Shown here: positions 1 through 9,311 of the stretch, one piece after another
Numbering within the stretch: position 1 is the first letter of the stretch
How the letters are laid out: every line of letters begins with the position of its first letter
Source of the DNA: Aestuariibacter sp.
GTDB taxonomy: Bacteria; Pseudomonadota; Gammaproteobacteria; Enterobacterales; Alteromonadaceae
Direction: 5' to 3'
DNA: 64,000 nt
Assembly (NCBI GenBank): GCA_017794925.1
Contig: CP051238.1
Location: forward strand, 1,855,138-1,919,137
Program-made: the position numbers and the translations under genes
Notes under the pieces: model-generated
Database searches by the model: none
Told to the model about the DNA's origin: nothing
What the model saw: the letters and a program-made list of their open reading frames with translations, nothing else

Positions 1-207
1 AAGCTGAAAGGTTAAATAAAAATCAGATCTCTGACTTTTATTAGTAATGCCTGGCGAAGATTAACACCATATAGGGCGACTTTCTTGTTCGTCGCTCATT
101 GCCAATCAACAAGACGATTTTATTCGTAGGGGAGTCCATAAGGTTCTAATCTGAAACAATTTTGTCTTATACATTGATTTGTTAAATTCGCTGTCCTAGC
201 GTGGGGC
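1..207. other. Leading intergenic stretch with a weak hairpin
   Basis: No gene can be supported here. A short in-frame tail ending in TAA at 13-15 could be the end of an upstream gene, but five codons prove nothing. A small hairpin (TCAGA 23-27, TCTGA 30-34) followed by a T-rich run could be a weak terminator for such a gene. The remainder presumably carries the promoter of the GH115 gene; no convincing -35/-10 pair was found. Confidence 0.3.
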
Positions 208-2640
208 ATGCAACTTTACACAGTCTCCAACATGCCAGTCATACCAGCCTTACTCTTTACCTGTTTAGTGACATTCTGTTCGATATTCAGTGCCAGCTTG
301 CGGGCGGCAGAGGTGTCGGCGTTTACTTTTCCGGACAAGCAGACAGAATTACCGTTAGTCTTGCATCACTCAGATCCATTAATGGTTTGGGCTGCCCGGG
401 ACTTTGCGTCGAATATCGGCAAGCTAACAGGTGTACGTATAACGCTGAATGGGCAAGAGCCCTTCTCTGGTCCGGCTATTACTGTTTCTATTGAGCCTGA
501 TCATCCAATGTTATCAGCACTTGATAGCAGGCCTCATGGACGCTGGGAAGGCTTTTCCGTATTCGTCGAAGGGGCAATCCTGCACATTATCGGCGCCGAC
601 GTAAGAGGCGCTGCTTATGGTTTGATGACAGTACAGGAGCAGCTGGGTATTTCGCCGTGGCAATGGTGGGCAGATGTTGAGCCAAAGACTATTCCTGCTA
701 CTGGCGGGCCAATGAAAATAACCGGCTTGCCCTGGTTGGAAAGCCCCGCAGTTAAGTACCGGGGGGTATTCCTTAATGATGAAGACTGGGGCTTACTGCC
801 CTGGGCCTCAAAGACATTCGAGCCCGAGGTTGGGAATATTGGTCCGCGTAGTTATGAAAAAATATTTCAGCTTTTATTACGTTTAAAAGCCAATACCCTT
901 TGGCCAGCCATGCATCCGGGGACCAACGCGTTTTTTACAGTGGATGGTAATAAAGCAATGGCGCAGCGCTATTATATCCATATTGGTTCATCACATGCAG
1001 AACCGATGTTGCGAAATAACGTCGACGAGTGGCGTCATAGTCAACGAGGAGAATTTGATTTCGTGAATAACGCAGAACGCGTTAAGCAATACTGGCAAAG
1101 TCGTGTTGAAGAGCTGGCTGACTCGCCTGATATGTCCATGTTTACTTTAGGCATGAGAGGCATTCACGATAGTCATATGCAAGGCGCTTCAACAACAGAG
1201 GAGTCGGTTGGCGTTTTACAGCGGGTAATACGTGATCAACGCCAAATGTTGCGAGACGCGTTTGGCGATGTAAGTGTAAAGCAGGTGTTTACGCCATACA
1301 AAGAAGTGCTCACGTTATACGACGCAGGCTTATCCGTTCCTGAGGATGTTACGTTGGTTTGGCCTGACGACAACTATGGTTATATTCGGTGTCGAAGTAA
1401 CAGTGATGAGCAGCGAAGGGCTGGGGGAAGTGGTGTTTATTATCACCTCAGTTATTGGGGGCGGCCGCACGATTATCTTTGGTTGAGTTCAACCCATCCG
1501 GCTCTTATTCAGTTTGAAATGGCGCGGGCTTATGCCGATGGCGCTGATCAGCTGTGGATCGCCAATGTCGGGGATATTAAACCGATAGAATACAATATGG
1601 AGTGGTTCTTACATCTGGGGTGGGCTGGACCTGATGAGAAAAGTAGCCGGGTAAAAGCCTATTTGATTCGTCAGTTCGGCAGGGATTTTGGTGAAGAGCT
1701 GGCAGCGCCGCTGGCCAGGCTTATGCTGGAATACTATCACTTGGCATTTATTCGCCGGCCAGAATTCATGGGCTGGAGCCAAACTGAACCCACTACGCAA
1801 ACGTCACTGACAACGTTGACCGAATTGGAAATTAAGCAACGACTGGTCGATTACGACGAACTGGAAAAAGCGCTTGGCAGGTTGAAACATCAGGTCCCTG
1901 CGCACCTTCAATCGGCCTGGTTTCAACTGGTTGCTTATCCTGTAAAAGGTGCGGCGGATATGAACCGCAAATGGTTATACCGGCATCTTGCCAGCATGGC
2001 AGGGAGCACGCAGCAAGCTACCTACTTGGCTGAGTCAAACAACGCATATGAACGTATTCAGTATCTTACCCGTCTTTACAATACCCACAACAACGGCAAG
2101 TGGCGGTTTATGATGGATGCAAGTCCCAGACGTTTGCCAGTATTCAACAAGGCCGAGCTTATTTCGCCAACCAGGCAGAAATCAGATAAGCGAGACAATG
2201 AACTCAAGCTGATATTGAAGGCGAAAACTGCGCCGAAGGAGGTCTGGTGGCAGACAGTCTCGGAATTAGGGTATTCACGACAGGCGCTAAGCTTATATCC
2301 GGTGGCGACAAGGGAATTTGAACATGCTCAGCCCAGTTTGACCTACCAATTCAGCCTGGAGAAAAACGGCAGTGTCTTGATTGATATTGCAACGCTACCT
2401 ACCCATGCGAATGACTTTGGCCACAAGTTGACGGTTTCATTAAATGGAGAGCTTATTCAACAGATCCCGTTGAATACAAAAGGGCGAAGTGATCAATGGA
2501 AACAAGGCGTGTTGGCCAATCGGCGCTCAACCAGGTTAACGCTTGAAACTCTGCCTGCGGGTGTGTATCAACTGAATATTGCGGTTAATCAAACCGGGAT
2601 CGTCATTGATGAAGTTACAGCAGGGCTTATTGCGAACTAG
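208..2640 (+). CDS. Secreted GH115 xylan alpha-1,2-glucuronidase
   Basis: This 810-residue protein belongs to glycoside hydrolase family 115, enzymes that remove (4-O-methyl)glucuronic acid side chains from glucuronoxylan. A hydrophobic signal peptide occupies about residues 1-34 and ends near LRAAE, so the enzyme is exported. Family-typical blocks are visible: NDEDWGLLPWA near 190, NTLWPAMHPG near 230 and LVWPDDNYGY near 384. The C-terminal roughly 170 residues look like a beta-rich GH115 accessory domain. The start is uncertain: the ATG used has a G-rich stretch very close upstream, and Met9 would also leave a workable signal peptide. No other xylan gene lies next to it, so this is either the edge of a utilisation locus beyond the window or a lone enzyme. 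Family assignment is firm; substrate is inferred from the family. Confidence 0.9.
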   Translation: MQLYTVSNMPVIPALLFTCLVTFCSIFSASLRAAEVSAFTFPDKQTELPLVLHHSDPLMVWAARDFASNIGKLTGVRITLNGQEPFSGPAITVSIEPDHPMLSALDSRPHGRWEGFSVFVEGAILHIIGADVRGAAYGLMTVQEQLGISPWQWWADVEPKTIPATGGPMKITGLPWLESPAVKYRGVFLNDEDWGLLPWASKTFEPEVGNIGPRSYEKIFQLLLRLKANTLWPAMHPGTNAFFTVDGNKAMAQRYYIHIGSSHAEPMLRNNVDEWRHSQRGEFDFVNNAERVKQYWQSRVEELADSPDMSMFTLGMRGIHDSHMQGASTTEESVGVLQRVIRDQRQMLRDAFGDVSVKQVFTPYKEVLTLYDAGLSVPEDVTLVWPDDNYGYIRCRSNSDEQRRAGGSGVYYHLSYWGRPHDYLWLSSTHPALIQFEMARAYADGADQLWIANVGDIKPIEYNMEWFLHLGWAGPDEKSSRVKAYLIRQFGRDFGEELAAPLARLMLEYYHLAFIRRPEFMGWSQTEPTTQTSLTTLTELEIKQRLVDYDELEKALGRLKHQVPAHLQSAWFQLVAYPVKGAADMNRKWLYRHLASMAGSTQQATYLAESNNAYERIQYLTRLYNTHNNGKWRFMMDASPRRLPVFNKAELISPTRQKSDKRDNELKLILKAKTAPKEVWWQTVSELGYSRQALSLYPVATREFEHAQPSLTYQFSLEKNGSVLIDIATLPTHANDFGHKLTVSLNGELIQQIPLNTKGRSDQWKQGVLANRRSTRLTLETLPAGVYQLNIAVNQTGIVIDEVTAGLIAN

Positions 2641-2650
2641 CGATGAGAGC

Positions 2651-2675
2651 GGGCAAACGGAGAGTCCGTTTGCCC
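2651..2675. terminator. Bidirectional hairpin between convergent genes
   Basis: A perfect 11-bp stem (GGGCAAACGGA at 2651-2661 and its complement at 2665-2675) with a 3-nt loop lies between the GH115 stop and the stop of the convergent chemoreceptor. The T-rich run on the plus side comes only after several bases, so efficiency is uncertain, but position and stability fit a shared terminator. Confidence 0.7.
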
Positions 2676-2687
2676 AGTAACGTTTTA

Positions 2688-4712
2688 TTATACTTTGAAC
2701 TGGCGTATTGAGCTTTGCAGCTCTTCCGCCAATCGTGCAACTTCTGAACTGGATTCTGAGGTTTGCTGTGCGCCCACGGTGGTTTCTTCGGCGATACCCA
2801 CAATGGTTTCCAGCTTTTCGCTGATATCCTGCGATACCAGGTTTTGTTCACGGGCAGACTGCTCAATCTGTGAGCTTACGTCATGGGCACGGTGAACGGC
2901 GTCAGAAATAATATCCAGCGCCTTGGTTGCCATATCCGTTTGTTCCACACATTTGGCAGTTTGTTCTTTACCCTGATTCATCACCGATACCGCTTTCTCT
3001 GCGCCTTCCTGAAGTACTTCAATCATGGCATTGATTTCCTGGGTTGATTCCTGCGTGCGACTGGCCAGGGTTCTTACCTCGTCAGCTACAACGGCAAAGC
3101 CACGGCCTTGCTCACCTGCACGGGCAGCCTCAATAGCGGCGTTCAGTGCCAACAGGTTGGTCTGGTCTGCAATCCCGCGAATAACGTCTAGAATGCTACC
3201 GATACTGGCACTATCCTGATGTAATTTATTAATGACCTGAGCAGCCTGATCGACGTCACGGGCAAGGACTTCAATGGTCGCTTTGTTTTCCAGAGAGATA
3301 CTGCGGACTTTATTCGACTCTTCGTCTGCATGGCGAATCTCTTCCAGGGTGTTTTCTGCATTCTGCGTAACCAGTTGCGACGTAGAGTGCATTTCAGTCG
3401 TTGCCGTAGCCACCAGACCAATTTGGGTCTTCTGGTCCTGAATGGACTTGGTGGTTTGCGTGGTAACGGCAGACGTTTGCTCAGACGCTGCTGCCAGTTG
3501 CTCAGCACGAAGGTTGATACCCTGAATCAAATCTTTCAGGCTGGAGATGAGCTTGTTACAGTTTTTCGCTAACTGACCAAATTCGTCCTGTTTTGAATCG
3601 TCAAGGTTGTGTGTCAGGTCGCCTGAAGACGCAATGTTCAACAACTCATTAACTTTGGCCAGAGGGACGGTTATCGCAGAGACGGTTTTCATTCCTGTAA
3701 AGAAAGCGACAACCAGAGAAACCGCTACTATCACTAATACGCTGGTGGTGCCTGTCGCAACACTGGCGGTAACCTGTTCTTCAAGGGCTTTCGCTTTCTT
3801 ATTTGTCAGCGCCAGCAGGTTTTCAAGTTCGTTAATGGCTTCTGATGCTTTTTCGTCGGCCTGACTCAGTGATTGCTGTGTCTGGTTTCGTAATTCAAGA
3901 CGAGACATATGAAGCTGAATGATGCCATCACTACCGGTAACGGCATCAATGGCATCGTTAACTAATCCTTCAATATCACCCAGCATGCCAGTGCTGTCCT
4001 GTCCATCGGCCGCTGTCATCATGGCATCAAGCTGCTCGTTGATCGCATCAACCGCGAACTTCACTTCATTACTGAGTGTGTCAGCACGAACCAGTGTTTG
4101 AGTTTTAATGTAATCAGACGTCACGGTCATTAGGGTTAGCAACCGCGTTTCCAGCTCGCTACCCAGCTGAGACGCTTTTTTCAATTTGTTACTTCTGGCC
4201 ACTTCGTCGGTATCGCTGAAATCAAGCAAATACGTTGATGCGTCATCGGCGTTGTCTTCAACGTCCATAAGGCGGGAAGATACTTCATTGCGCTTACGAA
4301 GATACTGTAAGTGACTGTCGTAAAGGCTGTTTACGGTAGACAGGTATTCTTCATACTGACCGCGTACCGTTTGCAGGGACGACTTGAGTTGGGGATCATT
4401 TTTTACTGTAATTGCCAGGTCTTTGTATGCGGAATCAAAGCGTTGATTCGCTTCGTTAAATTTTGCCTGGCTTGATTCTACTGAGTTAATCTCGTCAGAA
4501 ATGTAGGCTTCAAAGGTCAGGCGACCCATATTGAGGAATGAAGCCTTGAGGGTGTTACTGCCTACGACGGTTGGCATCGCGACTTTGTTAACTTCCTCTA
4601 CGTCATCATGAACTGAACTCAAATTAACTAATGAAAATACACTGATAATAAAGAGTAATGCGCTAATTGCGACAAATCCGATAATGATTCGCGCTTTAAC
4701 CGTTAAATTCAT
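2688..4712 (-). CDS. Methyl-accepting chemotaxis protein with large periplasmic sensor
   Basis: This 674-residue transmembrane chemoreceptor has TM1 at about residues 8-30, a long, mostly helical periplasmic region (about 31-320), TM2 at about 321-341, a HAMP linker to about 396 and a cytoplasmic signalling domain. The highly conserved hairpin tip ([20 protein letters not shown]) lies near residue 516. It would control CheA through CheW and so bias flagellar rotation. The sensor is about 290 residues and appears helical, compatible in size with a helical bimodular (HBM) type sensor rather than a cache domain; this is an inference. The C-terminus ends in RQFKV without a CheR-tethering pentapeptide. 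No che genes are nearby. The start ATG has GGGAG a few bases upstream. Ligand unknown. Confidence 0.93.
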   Translation of the reverse strand: MNLTVKARIIIGFVAISALLFIISVFSLVNLSSVHDDVEEVNKVAMPTVVGSNTLKASFLNMGRLTFEAYISDEINSVESSQAKFNEANQRFDSAYKDLAITVKNDPQLKSSLQTVRGQYEEYLSTVNSLYDSHLQYLRKRNEVSSRLMDVEDNADDASTYLLDFSDTDEVARSNKLKKASQLGSELETRLLTLMTVTSDYIKTQTLVRADTLSNEVKFAVDAINEQLDAMMTAADGQDSTGMLGDIEGLVNDAIDAVTGSDGIIQLHMSRLELRNQTQQSLSQADEKASEAINELENLLALTNKKAKALEEQVTASVATGTTSVLVIVAVSLVVAFFTGMKTVSAITVPLAKVNELLNIASSGDLTHNLDDSKQDEFGQLAKNCNKLISSLKDLIQGINLRAEQLAAASEQTSAVTTQTTKSIQDQKTQIGLVATATTEMHSTSQLVTQNAENTLEEIRHADEESNKVRSISLENKATIEVLARDVDQAAQVINKLHQDSASIGSILDVIRGIADQTNLLALNAAIEAARAGEQGRGFAVVADEVRTLASRTQESTQEINAMIEVLQEGAEKAVSVMNQGKEQTAKCVEQTDMATKALDIISDAVHRAHDVSSQIEQSAREQNLVSQDISEKLETIVGIAEETTVGAQQTSESSSEVARLAEELQSSIRQFKV

Positions 4713-4981
4713 TCTGGCTCCCAGAGCTTTTTATAGTTTTTAGTATCCAAACAGTGTGTACGTCGCTTGTTCAGGCGTCTGGCTTTACTGATTGGCCTTC
4801 AAGGTTCTGATGCTGTGTCCCCTACAGCACAACTTCCGTAACAGTCCCTGATAAGTCCGGCAACAATTATTGCTGCAATTACTTTTATACCAACCTTTCC
4901 TACATGATACAAAAGTATTAGGCATAAATTGCGGTGATCAGACTTCTTTAACACTCCTGTTACATAGTATCGGTCTAAATG

Positions 4982-5797
4982 TTAAAAAGATGAAGGGCTG
5001 ATCGCAAAAGTTTGTGCAAGATCCAGATTAAGTAATGTGAGTTGGTTACCCCATACATAGCCGGTATCCAATGCGGTAAACTGAGATGAATGGGTCTTTC
5101 CCATCAATGCGGCCCAATGACCGAATACAATATGTTGTTCTGGGCGTAACGCCGGATTTTTTACCTTAAACCAAGGCTGGAGTGAAGAGGGAGCATCTTC
5201 GGGGGCGTATTTGGCTTTCATATTTAATCCGCCGTCGGCAGATAAAAAGCGCATGCGGGTAGCACAGTTAATAATAAAGCGCTGTCTGGCAGAACCTGAC
5301 AATGACTCTTCCCAGTAAGCCGGGCCATTGCCATACATATTTTCGAGTAACTGACACCAGCGTGGACCTTGTAATTCCTGACTGATCTCATTGCTCAAAG
5401 ACAACATCTTATCGATAGACCACGCTGGATATAAACCCGCATGAACCATCAGCATATTGTCTTCGAGTAACATGGCCAGCGGCCATTGACGGTACCATTC
5501 GATAATGTCGGGCAATTCGGGGCAGGCCAACAGGCTCTCCAGCTTGTCGTTGGCTTTGACTTTCTTCAAGCCTTGGGATACCGCCAGAAAATGCAGGTCG
5601 TGATTACCTAAAACCGTTTTAAATTGGGGGCCCAGACTGCGAAGCAGTCGGATTGTACTGAGCGAGTCTTCGCCACGGGCAATCAGATCGCCAACGGCAA
5701 ACAGTGAATCCTGTGCCGGATCAAACTTCACGGTATCCAGTAACCGAGAAAGACCTTCGTAACAGCCCTGAATATCACCAATTACGTATCTGGCCAT
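4982..5797 (-). CDS. apaH: Symmetrical diadenosine tetraphosphatase ApaH
   Basis: ApaH (271 residues) hydrolyses Ap4A symmetrically to two ADP and also removes Np4 caps from RNA in E. coli. The metallophosphatase signatures are present: GDIQGC near residue 7, GDLIARG in the thirties and GNHDLH around residue 64. It is the last gene of the lptD-surA-pdxA-rsmA-apaG-apaH operon, starting 4 bases after the apaG stop. Length matches the family. No folA follows, unlike E. coli; a chemoreceptor lies downstream instead. Confidence 0.96.
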   Translation of the reverse strand: MARYVIGDIQGCYEGLSRLLDTVKFDPAQDSLFAVGDLIARGEDSLSTIRLLRSLGPQFKTVLGNHDLHFLAVSQGLKKVKANDKLESLLACPELPDIIEWYRQWPLAMLLEDNMLMVHAGLYPAWSIDKMLSLSNEISQELQGPRWCQLLENMYGNGPAYWEESLSGSARQRFIINCATRMRFLSADGGLNMKAKYAPEDAPSSLQPWFKVKNPALRPEQHIVFGHWAALMGKTHSSQFTALDTGYVWGNQLTLLNLDLAQTFAISPSSF

Positions 5798-5801
5798 ACG
5801 C

Positions 5802-6200
5802 CTAATTAATAATGTTGGGTAACGCTAAACGGAAAGGATCGATAGGGACTCTAAACGTCTCGCCCTGAGCGGTTTTCATTTCGTAATGGCCTTGCATGGT
5901 GCCAACTTCCGTATCTATCACTGAACCACTGGTGTACTGAAAGCTTTCACCCGGTTCGATCGTAGGTTGTTTACCAACAACGCCTTCGCCACTGACTTCG
6001 GTTTGCTTGCCATTCGCATCAGTCACCAGCCAGTAACGGTGCGTCAGGGTAACCGCACAGTGGTTGTGATTCATAATGGTGATTTGGTAGGCAAAAGCGA
6101 ATTTATCACTGTCAGAAGGCAGATGCTCTGGCAGGTGTCGCGTTACTACCCGAATTGAAACTAATTCGGCCAGATTGGATTCAGGCGTCGGTGTTGTCAT
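5802..6200 (-). CDS. apaG: ApaG (DUF525) protein
   Basis: This 132-residue single-domain protein of the ApaG/DUF525 family has a fibronectin-type-III-like beta sandwich fold. Family blocks such as [24 protein letters not shown] and GEGVVGKQP are visible, as is the C-terminal half with MQGHYEM. Biochemical role is not settled; in enterics mutants show cobalt-related phenotypes. The gene overlaps the 3' end of rsmA by 20 bases and is followed 1 base later in effect by the apaH start region, so it is translated from the same mRNA. Confidence 0.95.
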   Translation of the reverse strand: MTTPTPESNLAELVSIRVVTRHLPEHLPSDSDKFAFAYQITIMNHNHCAVTLTHRYWLVTDANGKQTEVSGEGVVGKQPTIEPGESFQYTSGSVIDTEVGTMQGHYEMKTAQGETFRVPIDPFRLALPNIIN

Positions 6201-6993
6201 GTTCGTCTACCCAATTGGCTATCACGGCATAGTCTTGAAGCGACAGCGTTTCAGCACGGCGGGTTGGATCAATACCAAGAGCCAGCAACTGTGCTTCATC
6301 GATGCATTCTTTTAAACTGTTACGGATGGTTTTACGGCGTTGATTGAATGCCAGTGTGCACACACGCTCCAGGGTTTTTACCGAGCTTACCTGCACTGGT
6401 GGTTCAGCATGAGGCGATAATCTCACCACGGCTGAATCCACTTTTGGTGGTGGAACAAATGCGCCGGGTGGTACATCCAGCACCGGCTGAACTTTACAGT
6501 AATACTGTGCCATTACCGATAGGCGGCCATAGTTTTTGTGGCCGGGTGTGGCGGCCAGACGATTGACCACTTCCTTTTGAAACATAAAATGCATGTCTTT
6601 GATCAGATTAGAAAAACTGAACAAATGGAACATGATCGGGGTCGAGATGTTATAAGGCAGGTTGCCGAACACACGCAGTGGGGCATCCACTTTTGCAAGC
6701 TCGCTAAAGTCAACTTTCAAAGCATCTTGTTCAACGATCGTTAGCTTGCTGCCGTGAAAAGGGTGATGTCTCAGGCGCTTCGCCAGGTCACGATCTAACT
6801 CTACTACGGTCAGGGCATTGACTCTTTCGCACACAGGATCGGTTAACGCGCCCAAACCAGGGCCGATTTCTACCAGGTTATCGCCATCCTGCGGGTTGAT
6901 CGCATCGACAATCCGTTCGATAACAAAGGTGTCATTTAAGAAGTTCTGGCCAAACCGCTTTCGCGCAGTATGGCCTAAATGCGTTTTATTCAT
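6181..6993 (-). CDS. rsmA: 16S rRNA dimethyladenosine transferase RsmA (KsgA)
   Basis: RsmA dimethylates two adjacent adenosines in the 3'-terminal helix of 16S rRNA (A1518/A1519 in E. coli numbering) during late 30S assembly. The 270-residue protein shows the N-terminal RKRFGQNFL block, SAM-binding motif [11 protein letters not shown] and the catalytic NLPYNIS motif near residue 113. Its start overlaps the end of pdxA by 4 bases (6990-6993) and its end overlaps apaG by 20 bases, so translation is probably coupled. Loss normally gives kasugamycin resistance. Confidence 0.97.
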   Translation of the reverse strand: MNKTHLGHTARKRFGQNFLNDTFVIERIVDAINPQDGDNLVEIGPGLGALTDPVCERVNALTVVELDRDLAKRLRHHPFHGSKLTIVEQDALKVDFSELAKVDAPLRVFGNLPYNISTPIMFHLFSFSNLIKDMHFMFQKEVVNRLAATPGHKNYGRLSVMAQYYCKVQPVLDVPPGAFVPPPKVDSAVVRLSPHAEPPVQVSSVKTLERVCTLAFNQRRKTIRNSLKECIDEAQLLALGIDPTRRAETLSLQDYAVIANWVDEHDNTDA

Positions 6994-7973
6994 TGTTGAT
7001 GTTTTGCTAATTCTATTGCTTTAAGCATTGCCTGGGTAAAGCTGCCGCTGTCGGCTTCGCCTTTACCCGCCAGGTCAAGCGCAGTACCGTGATCGACCGA
7101 GGTACGAATAAATGGTAACCCCAGTGTAATGTTCACCGATGCACCAAAACCTTTATATTTTAGCACGGGTAAGCCTTGGTCGTGATACATCGCCAGTACA
7201 ACATCAGCATCGGCCAGATATTTAGGCTGGAAAATGGTGTCTGCCGGTAAGGGGCCGGTAATGTGGATACCCTGTTCCCGCAGTTCGTTGAGTGCCGGAG
7301 AGATGGTTTCGATTTCTTCACGACCGATATGGCCGTCTTCGCCCGCATGCGGGTTTAATCCACATACATATATATGAGGCTGCGTGATGTTAAATTTCAG
7401 CTTCAGATCGGTGTGAATAATATGAATAACCTGGTGCAGACGCTCACGCGTAATCGCTCTGGATACATACTCCAGCGGAATGTGCGTGGTTGCAAGCGCG
7501 ACATTCAGGCCTTCTGTAGATAACAACATGACAACGTCAATGGTATTCGACTGGTGGGCAAAGAACTCTGTATGGCCACTAAACGAGATACCCGCTTTGT
7601 TAATAATCCCCTTATTGACCGGGCCAGTCACAACTGCGTCAAAGTCACCTTCGATGTTAGCCTGGCAAGCCTGGCGCAGTGTTTCTACGACGTAATGGCC
7701 ATTTTCACTGTTCAGTTCTCCTGGGATAACCGGGACCGCAACAGGAATGGGTTGAATGAATAGTTCACCCGGTTCCTGGATACGGGTCTCGCCTGCAACA
7801 TAGTGAGTCAGTTTCAGAGGTTTACCCAGCATGCTGGCACGTTCCAGCATCATGGCTTCATCGGCGAATATAACCAATTGAGCCGGCCACTGTTGTTGTG
7901 CCAGCTCAATAGTCAGGTCGGGGCCAACCCCGGCAGGTTCGCCAGGGGTTACAGCAATTTTTAACGGTGTCAT
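6990..7973 (-). CDS. pdxA: 4-hydroxythreonine-4-phosphate dehydrogenase PdxA
   Basis: PdxA (327 residues) oxidises 4-phosphohydroxy-L-threonine in the DXP-dependent pyridoxal phosphate pathway; the product condenses with deoxyxylulose phosphate through PdxJ, encoded at 18297-19049 in this window. Typical blocks are [13 protein letters not shown] at the N-terminus, [18 protein letters not shown] with a metal-binding His, and [14 protein letters not shown] near the C-terminus. It lies 15 bases after surA and overlaps rsmA by 4 bases. Confidence 0.97.
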   Translation of the reverse strand: MTPLKIAVTPGEPAGVGPDLTIELAQQQWPAQLVIFADEAMMLERASMLGKPLKLTHYVAGETRIQEPGELFIQPIPVAVPVIPGELNSENGHYVVETLRQACQANIEGDFDAVVTGPVNKGIINKAGISFSGHTEFFAHQSNTIDVVMLLSTEGLNVALATTHIPLEYVSRAITRERLHQVIHIIHTDLKLKFNITQPHIYVCGLNPHAGEDGHIGREEIETISPALNELREQGIHITGPLPADTIFQPKYLADADVVLAMYHDQGLPVLKYKGFGASVNITLGLPFIRTSVDHGTALDLAGKGEADSGSFTQAMLKAIELAKHQQ

Positions 7974-7988
7974 TCAGAGGCCTTAAGT

Positions 7989-9272
7989 TTACTCACTAAG
8001 GACTTCGATATAAGCCGTGTCACGCATTTCGCGTAACCAGTTCTCGCTTTCTTCCGCAAATTTACGATTGTAAAGGAGTTGGTAGGCTTTATCTTCCTTG
8101 CGTTGTTCGGTCGCGTCGTCTACCCGGCGATCTAACAACTGGATTAAGTGCCAACCGTGCGTAGAGCGAACAGGATTACTGTACTCTCCAGGCGCTAATT
8201 TAGCCAGAGCTTCTTTAAATTCTGGCACATACATATTGGGATCAGCCCAACCCAATTCCCCACCACGCAGCGCAGAGCCTGGGTCCGCAGAGTGCTCTTT
8301 AGCCAGTTCGGCAAAGTCTGCGTCACCTGCAATGACTTGTTCTTTAAAGTCTTTTAGCATTTTCTGCGCGCGTTCTTCACTCAGAATAATAGACGGCTTA
8401 ATCAGAATGTGGCGGGCGTTGACTTCTTCAATCTCAACAACCTCAATACCACGGGTATCTAATATTTTCAGAATGTGAAAGCCTGCACCGCTTCGTATTG
8501 GGCCAATAAGGGCGTTTTTGCGTTTGCCTTGCACTGCATCAGCGAACAACGTAGGCATGGCATTGATGTTCATCCATCCCATATTACCCCCATCGAGCGC
8601 TTCTGAGCCGGAAGACGCTGCGATAGCGATGCGCGAAAATTCGGAGCCGTTGTTCAGTAAATCAATGACCTTGTCAGCACGGTCACGTGCTTCGGCTATA
8701 TCATCGTCAGTAGGTTCTGCCGGGAAACCAATCAGAATATGGCCTAATTCGTATTCTGCCTGGTCGCCACCTTGTTGCGCCATGATTTCTACCAGGTTAG
8801 AAATCTCTTGCGGAGTAATGTAAATACGGCGGCGAACGTTTGCGCGGCGCACTTCACCCATGATCATTTCTTCGCGAACCTTTTCGCGGTAGTCGTCATA
8901 GGTCATCCCCTGACGTGACAGCTCTTCACGTAATTGTGGAACCGATACATTCTGGTTTGCCGCTATGTTGGCAATGGTCTGATCCAGTTGAGGATCGCTG
9001 ATGCGAATCCCCATCATGCCCGCACGCTGTAATTGCAGGTTTTTCAGAATCAAGCGCTCGATAGCCTGCGTACGCAAGGCTAAATCCGACGGTAATTTCT
9101 GACCTTTGGCTTCTGCATCGACTTTTACTTCGTCTACCAGCGATTTGACTTCGCTTTCCAGGATAACGCCCTGGTCCACAATCACGGCAACCTTGTCGAG
9201 TACCTGTACCTGTGCAACGGCAGGCAGGCTCAAAACCAAACCCAATAACAAACCACGAATAATATACTTCAT
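7989..9272 (-). CDS. surA: Periplasmic chaperone/peptidyl-prolyl isomerase SurA
   Basis: SurA delivers unfolded outer-membrane proteins to the BAM complex. The 427-residue precursor has a signal peptide (about 1-20, ending PAVAQ), an N-terminal chaperone domain, and two parvulin domains starting near residue 173 (ELGHILIGFP) and residue 283 (ARHILIKPS). The short C-terminal helix completes the core chaperone. It is transcribed after lptD, one of its clients in E. coli, across a 39-base gap, and shares the operon with pdxA. Confidence 0.97.
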   Translation of the reverse strand: MKYIIRGLLLGLVLSLPAVAQVQVLDKVAVIVDQGVILESEVKSLVDEVKVDAEAKGQKLPSDLALRTQAIERLILKNLQLQRAGMMGIRISDPQLDQTIANIAANQNVSVPQLREELSRQGMTYDDYREKVREEMIMGEVRRANVRRRIYITPQEISNLVEIMAQQGGDQAEYELGHILIGFPAEPTDDDIAEARDRADKVIDLLNNGSEFSRIAIAASSGSEALDGGNMGWMNINAMPTLFADAVQGKRKNALIGPIRSGAGFHILKILDTRGIEVVEIEEVNARHILIKPSIILSEERAQKMLKDFKEQVIAGDADFAELAKEHSADPGSALRGGELGWADPNMYVPEFKEALAKLAPGEYSNPVRSTHGWHLIQLLDRRVDDATEQRKEDKAYQLLYNRKFAEESENWLREMRDTAYIEVLSE

Positions 9273-9311
9273 AAACTCTCTTGCTTAGTGTTTGAACGGT
9301 CAATGCTACGG

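Noticed and set aside
1..15. C-terminal end of an upstream gene
   Set aside because: Five codons followed by TAA are too little evidence to call a coding feature.
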